NCBI RefSeq assembly: GCF_000014685.1
Contig: NC_008321.1
Coordinates: 1,178,001 to 1,242,000 of the forward strand
Length of the DNA stretch: 64,000 nt
Direction: 5' to 3'
DNA from: Shewanella sp. MR-4
Lineage (GTDB): Bacteria > Pseudomonadota > Gammaproteobacteria > Enterobacterales > Shewanellaceae
Shown here: positions 54,621 to 61,747 of the stretch, piece by piece
How the letters are laid out: each line of letters opens with the position of its first letter
Numbering within the stretch: the stretch's first letter is position 1
Made by a program: the position numbers and the translations under genes
Notes under the pieces: model-generated
The model's database searches: none
The model's input: only the letters and a program-made list of their open reading frames with translations
Told to the model about the DNA's origin: nothing

Positions 54621-54636
54621 TATGAAAAATTATGAA
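54621..54636. promoter_or_regulatory. Candidate TorR boxes in front of torE
   Basis: Two TATGAA units with 10-base spacing (54621-54626, 54631-54636); read toward torE they are TTTTCATAAT and TTTTCATAT. They lie 53-68 bases upstream of the -10 box. They share pattern and spacing with the pair in front of torR. Confidence 0.6.
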
Positions 54637-54917
54637 AATTTTAAAAAGCCGATGACTTTTTGTTTTACTGACAGAGAGTTAATCTAATTTCTGTGATCGG
54701 ACTCGGCAGTTTGTTGTGCGGTTTAGGCGTTTTTTTAAACACTGATTTTGAATTTTTTCGCTAATTATTTACTGAAGTGCAGGCGAGGTCTTAGCTATCT
54801 GGCGGCGTTTACAGTATTATCCGCGCCCAACAAAGGCTGCGTTTGTCTCGTTGAAGCCATTTTAACGATGCAAAGCGTCACTGCTTGCAGATCATGGATT
54901 TTTCCCGATGTAGGAGA

Positions 54918-55034
54918 ATGATGTGGATCTCTCACCCAAGTCATTGGATTTGGGGCTCTAATCTGCCGCAGCCAGCGTCGCCAATGGTTAAGCCAATTGG
55001 TATCGACCCTATTTTAAGAGATCACAAGGTATAA
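54918..55034 (+). CDS. Possible small upstream ORF of the purine permease
   Basis: 38 codons starting ATG ATG TGG directly after TAGGAGA, a strong ribosome site. The predicted product is rich in Trp, Pro, His and Ile and shows no helix or signal. It ends 6 bases before the permease ATG, so it could act as a leader peptide or couple translation. Upstream, TTAGCT (54791) and TATTAT (54815) could be the promoter. It is too short for the usual ORF cut-off; real expression is unproven. The rest of the 54524-54917 gap shows only the tor regulatory elements. Confidence 0.4.
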   Translation: MMWISHPSHWIWGSNLPQPASPMVKPIGIDPILRDHKV

Positions 55035-55040
55035 CAAGAT

Positions 55041-56393
55041 ATGTCTGAGCAATTGAGTTCAACAGCCGTACCCTCTGGTTCGTTTCTGGACCGTTATTTT
55101 TCAATTCAACAACGTGGTAGCACAGTTCGCCAAGAAGTGATCGCAGGGTTAACCACCTTCCTCGCTATGGTGTACTCAGTGATTGTGGTACCCAATATGT
55201 TAGGCAAAGCGGGATTCGATCCCGGCGCCGTGTTCGTCGCCACCTGTTTAATTGCCTCCTTTGGCTCGCTGCTGATGGGACTCTGGGCAAATCTCCCCAT
55301 GGCCATTGGTTGTGCGATTTCACTCACCGCCTTTACCGCCTTCGGCTTGGTGTTAGGTCAGGGCATGAGTATCCCTGTGACCTTGGGCGCTATCTTTTGG
55401 ATGGGCGTGATTTTTACCGTCGTGAGTGTCACGGGCGTGCGTCAATGGGTGCTGGCTAACCTACCGAAGGGGATTGCCCATGGTACAGGTATAGGTATTG
55501 GCTTGTTTTTACTCTTAATTGCCACTAACAGTGTGCAGTTGATTGTGGCCAACGACGCGGGTCTGCCAGTGAAGTTAGGCGACATTAACAGCCTGCCCGT
55601 TATCGCCACCGTACTGGGGTTAGCGGCCACTATCGGTTTAGAGCGTCGCGGCGTACCCGGCGGGATTTTACTGGTGATTATTGGCCTATCCCTGTTTGGT
55701 TTAGTGTTTGATCCAAGCGTGACATTCCAAGGTTTCTTCGCCGTGCCTGATTTTACCTCTGAGCACTCGCTGATTGGCCAAATGGATATTATGGGCGCCT
55801 TGAATCCTGTGGTATTACCGATTGTGCTGGCGCTGGTGATGACGGCGATTTTTGATGCCACGGGCACCATCCGCGCGGTGGCAGGGCAAGCCAATCTGCT
55901 GGATAAAGACGATAATATCGTCGGCGGTGGCAAGGCGCTGACCTCGGATTCGGTCAGCAGCATGTTTGCGGGGATCGTTGGTGGCGCCCCTGCGGCCGTG
56001 TATATCGAATCGGCGGCGGGTACGGCGGCGGGCGGTAAGACAGGTTTAACCGCGACCATAGTGGGCGGATTATTCCTGCTGATGGTGTTTTTAGCGCCGC
56101 TCAGCTATTTAGTGCCAGCCTATGCTACGGCGCCTGCGCTGATGTATGTGGGGCTATTGATGCTCAGCAATGTGACTAAGTTGGACTTTAACGACAAGGT
56201 CGATGCGATGGCGGGATTAACCTGCGCCGTATTCATCATCCTCAGCTGTAACATTGTGACCGGTATTATGCTCGGCTTTGTGACCTTAGTGGTTGGCCGC
56301 ATTTTTAGCGGTGAAATCCGTCAGCTTAAGTTAGGCGTGCTCGCTATTACGCTGGGCCTTGTGGCCTTCTATATGGGCGGCTGGGCAATCTAG
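55041..56393 (+). CDS. NCS2-family purine permease (AzgA/GhxP-like)
   Basis: 450 residues, about 12-14 membrane helices. Family marks: IQQRGSTVRQEVIAGLTTFLAMVYSVIVVP, MGLWANLPMAIGCAISLTAF, KGIAHGTGIGIGLFLLLI, FDATGTIRAVAGQANLLD and the AAGTAAGGKTGLTA segment, typical of the hypoxanthine/guanine/adenine:H+ branch (COG2252) of NCS2. Substrate cannot be decided from sequence. It may take up the bases released by DeoD. AAGG lies 11 bases before the ATG, a weak site, consistent with coupling to the upstream small ORF. No PurR box is convincing. Confidence 0.92.
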   Translation: MSEQLSSTAVPSGSFLDRYFSIQQRGSTVRQEVIAGLTTFLAMVYSVIVVPNMLGKAGFDPGAVFVATCLIASFGSLLMGLWANLPMAIGCAISLTAFTAFGLVLGQGMSIPVTLGAIFWMGVIFTVVSVTGVRQWVLANLPKGIAHGTGIGIGLFLLLIATNSVQLIVANDAGLPVKLGDINSLPVIATVLGLAATIGLERRGVPGGILLVIIGLSLFGLVFDPSVTFQGFFAVPDFTSEHSLIGQMDIMGALNPVVLPIVLALVMTAIFDATGTIRAVAGQANLLDKDDNIVGGGKALTSDSVSSMFAGIVGGAPAAVYIESAAGTAAGGKTGLTATIVGGLFLLMVFLAPLSYLVPAYATAPALMYVGLLMLSNVTKLDFNDKVDAMAGLTCAVFIILSCNIVTGIMLGFVTLVVGRIFSGEIRQLKLGVLAITLGLVAFYMGGWAI

Positions 56394-56416
56394 TTTGCTA
56401 CTCTCTCTATAAAGTT

Positions 56417-56445
56417 GAAAGCGAGTGCCGTTAGCACTCGCTTTC
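56417..56445. terminator. Bidirectional terminator overlapping the CBS gene end
   Basis: GAAAGCGAGTGC / GCACTCGCTTTC 12-bp stem, loop CGTTA. The loop contains the stop codon of the convergent CBS gene. Confidence 0.75.
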
Positions 56446-56862
56446 ATTGACCTCATTGTGTTCACAATAGGCTCGCAGTAAATCCTTCCAAGTCACTATC
56501 CCGACTAAATCGCCATTATCGAGCACGGGCAAACAGCCAATATTATGTTCTAGTAGGGTGTGCGTCGCAGCATCGAGCGATACATGCGGCGCAACAGTAA
56601 CGGGATTACGGGTCATCACCTGATGGACGCGTTTTTGTAGGGTCTCGAGATCCTTAGCGGTTTCGGCGCTACTGCCCAGATTCGGGCTGATGGCACGGAG
56701 TAAGTCGCGCTCCGACAATACCCCTTCGAGTTTATATTCATCCACCACCAGCAGATGGTGGAAGTTTGCCTGATCGAAAATATCCTTCGCCACGGTTAAG
56801 CGATCGTCCATTTCGACCGTGACGACTCGGGTACGCATAATATCGGCGATAATGATCGGCAT
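56431..56862 (-). CDS. CBS-domain pair protein
   Basis: 143 residues made of two CBS domains (about 1-70 and 75-140): VTVEMDDRLTVAKDIF, HHLLVVDEYKLEGVLSERDLLRAI, then MTRNPVTVAPHVSLDAATHTLLEHNIGCLPVLDNGDLVGIVTWKDLL. Such pairs bind adenosyl compounds (AMP, ATP, SAM) and regulate partners. AAGGA is upstream of the ATG. The C-terminal coding bases form part of the terminator shared with the permease. No partner gene is evident. Confidence 0.92.
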   Translation of the reverse strand: MPIIIADIMRTRVVTVEMDDRLTVAKDIFDQANFHHLLVVDEYKLEGVLSERDLLRAISPNLGSSAETAKDLETLQKRVHQVMTRNPVTVAPHVSLDAATHTLLEHNIGCLPVLDNGDLVGIVTWKDLLRAYCEHNEVNESEC

Positions 56863-56963
56863 GATAAAATCCTTCCTAGGACGTGTATCGTTAATGCACT
56901 GTATTACAGATACTTATAACAGACCGATGTTTATTTAGCCAATGTATTAGGGCGGATTTGTGC

Positions 56964-58853
56964 CTAATCCTGCTCGTCAGTTTCATCCTCTGCCATCAAG
57001 GGGTTGCGTAAGTCTTCGGGTAAATGGGCGCCGATATAACGCTGGTACTTTTTCCCTTTCAGTTTATGGGTATCGACCAAGACTAAGCCATCGACACAGT
57101 CGCCAAAATCGGCATCGATCCCGAAGGCGAGAAACTTCACCCCATCCTGCTTACACAGCTCGCCGTACTGCTTGTATAGGGTTGGCACCGCGGCGCCCAT
57201 ACTCGCCAGCATTTGTTTGAGTTGCTTAAAGTGGCTTTGGTAATCCTCACCCGAATAGAGTTCATCCAACTGCAACTTGCGCTGCTTGGACAGTCCAAAG
57301 GGCGACATTGACACCGCCAGCTGCTGTGCTGGCGCAAACTCCTTGGAGTAGAAATGCACTAACATCTCCCGCGCGCTGCCAGGCAGTTGATTACTGATGG
57401 ACACTGGGCCAAACAGGTAGCGATATTCGGGATGTTTAGCGAGGAAGGCGCCAATGCCAAACCAGAGATAGTCGAGACTGCGTTTACCCCAATATTTGGG
57501 CTGCACAAAGCTGCGGCCAAGTTCTAAGCCTTGTTTAACAAAAGGCATAAAACCATCGGCATATTGGAACAGGGATTGGCTGTAGAGGGCGTTGTCGCCG
57601 TAGCGATTTAGCACTTGCTCGCCGCTGGCGAAACGATAGGCGCCGACAATTTCAAACTGCTCTTTATCCCACAACACCAGATGTTGGTAGTAGGAATCAT
57701 ATTTATCGATATCCCGGCGTTTGCCCGTGCCTTCGCCAACGGCGCGAAAGGCGATTTCCCGCAGGCGCCCAATTTCGCGCATGATGGGGTTGCTGTCCTG
57801 ATGCTGATACAAATAAATCAGCTTGTTATCTTGGGTTTCGCCGAGGAGTTCACATTGTTGCAGCGCCGCCTGTAGCTCTCGGCGCGACTCAGGGTGGGCG
57901 ATGGCGCTTTGGGTGATAAACAGCGGGTCTTTATCTTTACCGATGCGATACAGATGATTTTTAAGCAGTTTTATCTTGGTCTTTAGCGGGAAATCCATCG
58001 AACGCACGGCTTCATTCGGGATAAGCTCGCCGATACGAATGGGCATATTGCGTTTGGCCTGTTTAAACATCTCCTTGACCAGTAACAATGTGGCTAAGGG
58101 TTTGTAAATCATCGAGGCGCCGTAGAAGGTGGCCGAGTTTTTAGCATCCAAAAAGATTGGCAGCAGCGGCGCATTACAGGAAATCGCCATCTTCAAAAAG
58201 CCCGAGTGCCACTGAGTATCGCGCACCCCGCTCGGGCGCAGGCGAGAGACTTCCCCCGACGGGAAAATCAGTACCGCGCCTTCATTACGCAGATGCTGGT
58301 GGATTTTTTCGAGGTGCTGTTTCGGCGTGCCGCCCGTCATATTGCGCACTGGCAGCAGGATAGAATGCAAAGGTTCGAGCGCCATCAGAAGCTCGTTCGC
58401 CACGACCTTGATATCGGGGCGAATTTCGCTGACCAGTTTAATCAGGGCAAGCGCATCGAGGGAGCCAATTGGATGATTGGCGAAGATCACCACGCGGCCC
58501 TCACAGGGAATATTTTCGACCTCGTTGGCGGGCACGGTAAAGCTAAAATCGAAGCTGGCGAGCACTTGCTCGACAAAGTCGACCCCTTGTAGATAGGCAA
58601 ACTGATTGGCTATCTCGTTACATTGTTTTTCATTCAACAGGTAACGCAGCATGGCCTTAGTCGGCTTGGCTAACCAAGGTTTGTCCTTGAGGGCGGGTAG
58701 GTTTTGCTCCACCACATTATCGACAGTAAAGATCATCGAACTGGCTTTTAAGGCGGGCAGTGGCATGGCTGCGTCCTGCGCTAATGCGTTGGCGCTTAAT
58801 GTGTTAGGACTTAATAAATCAGCGTTTGGGGTATGAGGTGTTAATGGGTTCAT
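56964..58853 (-). CDS. Fused lysophospholipid-type acyltransferase / OlsB-like N-acyltransferase (OlsF-like)
   Basis: 629 residues. N-terminal PlsC-type acyltransferase with NHPIGSLD (126-133, an H-x5-D version) and FPSGEVSR near 212; C-terminal part (about 365-600) is GNAT-like, as in OlsB or putative hemolysin proteins: REIAFRAVGEGTGKRRDIDKYDSYYQHLVLWD, EIVGAYRF, ELGRSFVQPKYWGKRSLDYLWFGIGAFL. This order matches OlsF, the bifunctional ornithine-lipid synthase, which makes both the N- and O-acyl bonds of ornithine lipids. The first about 30 residues are low complexity; M30 or M40 may be the true start. Two bases separate it from the upstream phosphoesterase gene. Confidence 0.8.
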   Translation of the reverse strand: MNPLTPHTPNADLLSPNTLSANALAQDAAMPLPALKASSMIFTVDNVVEQNLPALKDKPWLAKPTKAMLRYLLNEKQCNEIANQFAYLQGVDFVEQVLASFDFSFTVPANEVENIPCEGRVVIFANHPIGSLDALALIKLVSEIRPDIKVVANELLMALEPLHSILLPVRNMTGGTPKQHLEKIHQHLRNEGAVLIFPSGEVSRLRPSGVRDTQWHSGFLKMAISCNAPLLPIFLDAKNSATFYGASMIYKPLATLLLVKEMFKQAKRNMPIRIGELIPNEAVRSMDFPLKTKIKLLKNHLYRIGKDKDPLFITQSAIAHPESRRELQAALQQCELLGETQDNKLIYLYQHQDSNPIMREIGRLREIAFRAVGEGTGKRRDIDKYDSYYQHLVLWDKEQFEIVGAYRFASGEQVLNRYGDNALYSQSLFQYADGFMPFVKQGLELGRSFVQPKYWGKRSLDYLWFGIGAFLAKHPEYRYLFGPVSISNQLPGSAREMLVHFYSKEFAPAQQLAVSMSPFGLSKQRKLQLDELYSGEDYQSHFKQLKQMLASMGAAVPTLYKQYGELCKQDGVKFLAFGIDADFGDCVDGLVLVDTHKLKGKKYQRYIGAHLPEDLRNPLMAEDETDEQD

Positions 58854-58855
58854 GA

Positions 58856-59938
58856 TTAGGCAACATCCCTTGGTTGGATTTCTGCTTGTTTGGGGCTGTG
58901 TGTGGCCGTTTGTGGAATAGGTTTTGGGGCGTTAACAGGTGCTTTGGGCGGCGTTTGCGCCAGCACAATACTGCTCAGAATATCGAGGTTTACGCTTTGC
59001 TCGTTCCAGCGGCAGAGCTGTAATTCCCCGTTTAAGGTTTCGGTGATCAGGCTGCAGTTTTCGACCCAGTCGCCATCATTGGCATAGATTATTTGGCGCT
59101 TATCTGGTGTGGTGTATTGGTTATCTCGAGCGTGAATCGATAGCTCTGGCTGGTGGATATGGCCGCAGATGACGCCATCCACATCATAGTGCTGCGCATA
59201 ATTCACTACGGCCTGGCGAAAACGGGCGATAGCCGTCTGCGCCTTGCCAACGCGGGATTTGATATAGCTGGCGAGTGACCAATACGGGTAGCCTAAACGC
59301 TCTCGCAGGCGATGGAGATTGCGGTTGAGGAATAGCAACAAGTCGTAGAGATGATCGCCCAAGATGGCGTAGAAGCGGCCAACGCAAACATCGGCATCGA
59401 ACTGATCGCCATGCAGCATTAACAGTTTGTGTCCGCCAATCCCCTGATGAATATGTTGGCGAGCAATCTTGATATTCAGCAGCGTCAGTTCGGCATAGGG
59501 CTTGATTAGCTCATCGTGGTTACCCGGCAGATATATCACCTGAGTGCCGTTTTGTGCCAGTTCAATCAGCTTTTGCAATACCTTATTGTGACTCCCGGGC
59601 CAGTGCAGGCGGCGTTTGAGCGCCCATAAATCCACAATATCGCCGACCAGATACAAGTGCTGACAACGCACGGTATTTAATAGGCTTAACAGATAGTCGG
59701 CTTTGCAATCCTTACAACCGAGATGGATATCCGATAGCCAAAGGGCGTTGACTGTGATGGTTTGGTTATTTGCGGCGTTGCTGGCGTTGGCAATATGTGG
59801 GGTTGAGAAGGAAGTGTCGTAAACACTGGATGGAGCATTGTCGGAAGAGTTGGAAGGAGTGTTACGGGAAGAGTTTCGGGGAGTCTTGAGTGCGTCGATA
59901 AGCGTGCGATCAAGTCCCCTGTAATTAGCTCCAGTCAT
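58856..59938 (-). CDS. LpxH-like metallophosphoesterase
   Basis: 360 residues. Calcineurin-like phosphoesterase with the ligands of the UDP-2,3-diacylglucosamine hydrolase group: WLSDIHLGCKDCKA, LVGDIVDLWAL, LPGNHDELI, LMLHGDQFD and VICGHIHQPE. The core spans about 65-305; the first 60 residues are Asn/Ser/Thr-rich and the last 40 Pro/Ala-rich, both likely disordered. The CxxC in the first motif region is seen in the LpxH2-like branch. It forms an operon with the OlsF-like gene, so a role in envelope lipid metabolism is likely; the substrate is unproven. Confidence 0.85.
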   Translation of the reverse strand: MTGANYRGLDRTLIDALKTPRNSSRNTPSNSSDNAPSSVYDTSFSTPHIANASNAANNQTITVNALWLSDIHLGCKDCKADYLLSLLNTVRCQHLYLVGDIVDLWALKRRLHWPGSHNKVLQKLIELAQNGTQVIYLPGNHDELIKPYAELTLLNIKIARQHIHQGIGGHKLLMLHGDQFDADVCVGRFYAILGDHLYDLLLFLNRNLHRLRERLGYPYWSLASYIKSRVGKAQTAIARFRQAVVNYAQHYDVDGVICGHIHQPELSIHARDNQYTTPDKRQIIYANDGDWVENCSLITETLNGELQLCRWNEQSVNLDILSSIVLAQTPPKAPVNAPKPIPQTATHSPKQAEIQPRDVA

Positions 59939-60368
59939 CTCATATTCACCCTATGCGGCTGTTGACTGCCTTAGAGATTAGTGATGGGCTTTGACTGAAT
60001 GATGAAGCTTAAGTGACATGCAGATGACAGCAAGGGCGATTGGGCTGGAGTTAACCCAACAAGATTCCGTTCTGGGTGCATTGACTGTCGATAGATTGAG
60101 TTAACTCATTTTTGCCCCATTCCGAGTTTCGGCTCGTTAGCTCAACCGAAAATTCCCACACCTACTGCCATACATATTCTTATCTATTTGCCTATGTTTG
60201 GCCTTACCAGAAATCGACTAACAATGTATGGGTATACAGTCGTATTTAAATTTAGGTATTTTGGTATGATTTTAAGACAAAATCAGTGCGCACTAATTCC
60301 ATTCGCAATAAATAAAACGCTATAAAATCAATTGACTATAGAGGCTGAGTTTTAGTTAATAGGTTTGG

Positions 60369-60488
60369 AAAACGCGCATGCGCGTTTTTCCAGATGGTGT
60401 ATTAAACAAAAAGCTGATAAGTTCTTTGCATACAGATAGTTAACCGTGCGCGTTTTCACTGGTCCAACGAGGTAAACGCGCATGCGCA
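60369..60488. repeat. Palindromic AAACGCGCATGCGC repeats upstream of the cassette
   Basis: AAAACGCGCATGCGCGTTTT at 60369-60388 is a perfect 20-bp palindrome. A related unit, AAACGCGCATGCGCA (60474-60488), and TGCGCGTTT (60447-60455) form a second hairpin about 90 bases later. A TTGACT at 60332 could be a -35. Otherwise the 59939-60499 gap shows no gene. Confidence 0.75.
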
Positions 60489-60499
60489 TGAATAAAATG

Positions 60500-61334
60500 T
60501 TAGCCAAATCAATCAAATTTCAGTAGGTTTTGAATGAATAGAAAACATGAGCAATCGATAGCTGACAGTTTCTCGAATCATTTTACGAGATATGCGGCTA
60601 CTCAAGGAAGACAGATCAATAGGTGCAGCCTCGACGGGCAAGATGCGATTCTAGGTGCGGACTATATTTTCACAGATACGTCAAACTTTGCTCTCATTGA
60701 GTTCAAATATGAAGAACGAGATATTAGGGCTGAAGGTCGTAAGCCTCTTCGCTCTCAATTGTGTGTCCGTCTTGACCAAGAGCAAAATCGGCAGATTCAG
60801 AGTTTAAAGTGCCATTATATCGCTTGGTCCCGTAAGAGAAGTAATCGAACTGTGGAGTTAAACCAGTATTATCCTGAGGTCTGCAATAACGCTATATTTA
60901 CTGATACCAGTTACCCTCAATTGGTACAAGATGAACCTCAAATCCAATCTCGGATCTCAGCAGACGATGCATTTACTAGTTTCTTAAACGGTGATATTGG
61001 CTCTAATTACTATACATTTAAGCAATATACAAATTGGTTAATGACCCTAGGCGGACACGAAGGCTCTACTATCGAAGTTATGCTCGATAATCCCGATAGT
61101 GATCAACTTGATATTATTGACTTTCCATCAATTGAATTGATGAAAAATTGGCTAGATCACAATAAACCAAGTCGACAAAACACTTATACTCCACCAAGCC
61201 CTTAAAAATTTGGCTAACAAAGCATTTAAGAGTGATTCTCAACGCTTGGCATTTTTTATTCCATCGTTGGGTTTCGTGTTTACGGTGGCATGGTTTAGGC
61301 TAGGTGGCAGCGTTGCTCACACCTTAATGCGGCG
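60500..61334 (+). mobile_element. Single integron gene cassette
   Basis: 835 bases from TTAGCC (after G60499) to G61334, holding one ORF and one attC. When circularised, the ends join as GTTAGCC, the exact complement of the attC R'' box GGCTAAC (61212-61218), which is the signature of a genuine cassette. The next bases after the attC are TTAACCC, that is, a different sequence from the next target. No intI gene or further attC is visible in the window. The DNA is AT-richer than its surroundings. Confidence 0.85.
60534..61205 (+). CDS. Cassette-encoded protein with PD-(D/E)XK nuclease-like signature
   Basis: 223 residues, no signal or membrane segment. The N-terminal half shows an E...D...ExK arrangement: Glu6 in a helix, Asp43 in LGADYIFTD, Glu56-Phe-Lys58 in ALIEFKYEE, then Gln75. 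This is the layout of PD-(D/E)XK endonucleases (a strand with D, a strand with ExK). The C-terminal half (about 130-223) is acidic and unrecognised, with a Pro/Ser tail. TAGG is 6 bases before the ATG, and the start lies 34 bases inside the cassette, a usual spacing. Cassette genes of this type are often restriction, anti-phage or toxin functions; that role is inference, and the fold should be confirmed. Confidence 0.7.
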   Translation: MNRKHEQSIADSFSNHFTRYAATQGRQINRCSLDGQDAILGADYIFTDTSNFALIEFKYEERDIRAEGRKPLRSQLCVRLDQEQNRQIQSLKCHYIAWSRKRSNRTVELNQYYPEVCNNAIFTDTSYPQLVQDEPQIQSRISADDAFTSFLNGDIGSNYYTFKQYTNWLMTLGGHEGSTIEVMLDNPDSDQLDIIDFPSIELMKNWLDHNKPSRQNTYTPPSP

Positions 61335-61340
61335 TTAACC
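61212..61340 (+). repeat. attC: attC recombination site (VCR-like, about 129 bases)
   Basis: R'' GGCTAAC at 61212-61218, L''-side AAAGCATTTAAGAGTGATTC and CAACGC, a long imperfect middle, then GCGTTGCTCACACC, TTAATGCGGC and the R' point G/TTAACC at 61334-61340. The outer arms pair with each other with bulges, as in attC bottom-strand hairpins, and resemble Vibrio and Shewanella attC sites. Confidence 0.88.
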
Positions 61341-61460
61341 CATAGAAATTTTAATCCGAAATTCATTAATCCGAGCTAAAAGTCTAACGCGGAAATGTCC
61401 CAAAACATGCTGCGTATTTCTTTTTAAAACTTACAGATTACGCCAACGCTAAATAGGTGA

Positions 61461-61556
61461 GCCATGGAGGTTTGCGAGACGACCGTCCGCCCCATGGACG
61501 GGGCGGTCGAGCATCCACGGATGGACTCGCTGCGTGTCGTCGAGCAAATACCATGG
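61461..61556. repeat. GC-rich CATGG-phased palindromic repeat
   Basis: The run has CATGGA at 61463 and 61493, a variant CGGATGGA near 61518 and CATGGG at 61552. Inside, CCGCCCC (61487-61493) pairs with GGGGCGG (61500-61506). It resembles dispersed palindromic repeats of Shewanella and relatives. Small open frames across it on both strands look like by-products. Confidence 0.5.
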
Positions 61557-61690
61557 GTCGCCCTTTTATATTGAACGTTCTTTTGTCCCAACTGAGTTAT
61601 GTGATGATGAGTGGAGTTTGTGCGGCTAACCCACACTCAACGAAGTAATCAAAACTGCTTGTTTGTGTATGAGTTCGTGTTTGAATCAGT

Positions 61691-61726
61691 ATAAAAAAGG
61701 GGAGTCAGTTAATCTGACTCCCCTTG
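61691..61726 (-). terminator. Terminator of yjiH
   Basis: On the minus strand a 12-bp stem AAGGGGAGTCAG / CTGACTCCCCTT, loop ATTAA, runs into TTTTTTATAC. Confidence 0.88.
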
Positions 61727-61747
61727 ATATTTAAGGTGATGTTGCGC

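Noticed and set aside
54830..54890. Possible PurR box or purine riboswitch before the NCS2 permease
   Set aside because: Only scattered CGTTTG-like bases; no ACGCAAACGTTTGCGT symmetry and no conserved purine-riboswitch core seen.
60040..60060. GTTAACCCA near 60050 as a partner site for the cassette end GTTAACCC
   Set aside because: Only 9 shared bases, no surrounding attC or attI structure; probably coincidence.
61424..61648. Overlapping small ORFs on both strands in the GC-rich repeat
   Set aside because: They cover a palindromic repeat, lack convincing ribosome sites, and neither frame shows a gene-like pattern.
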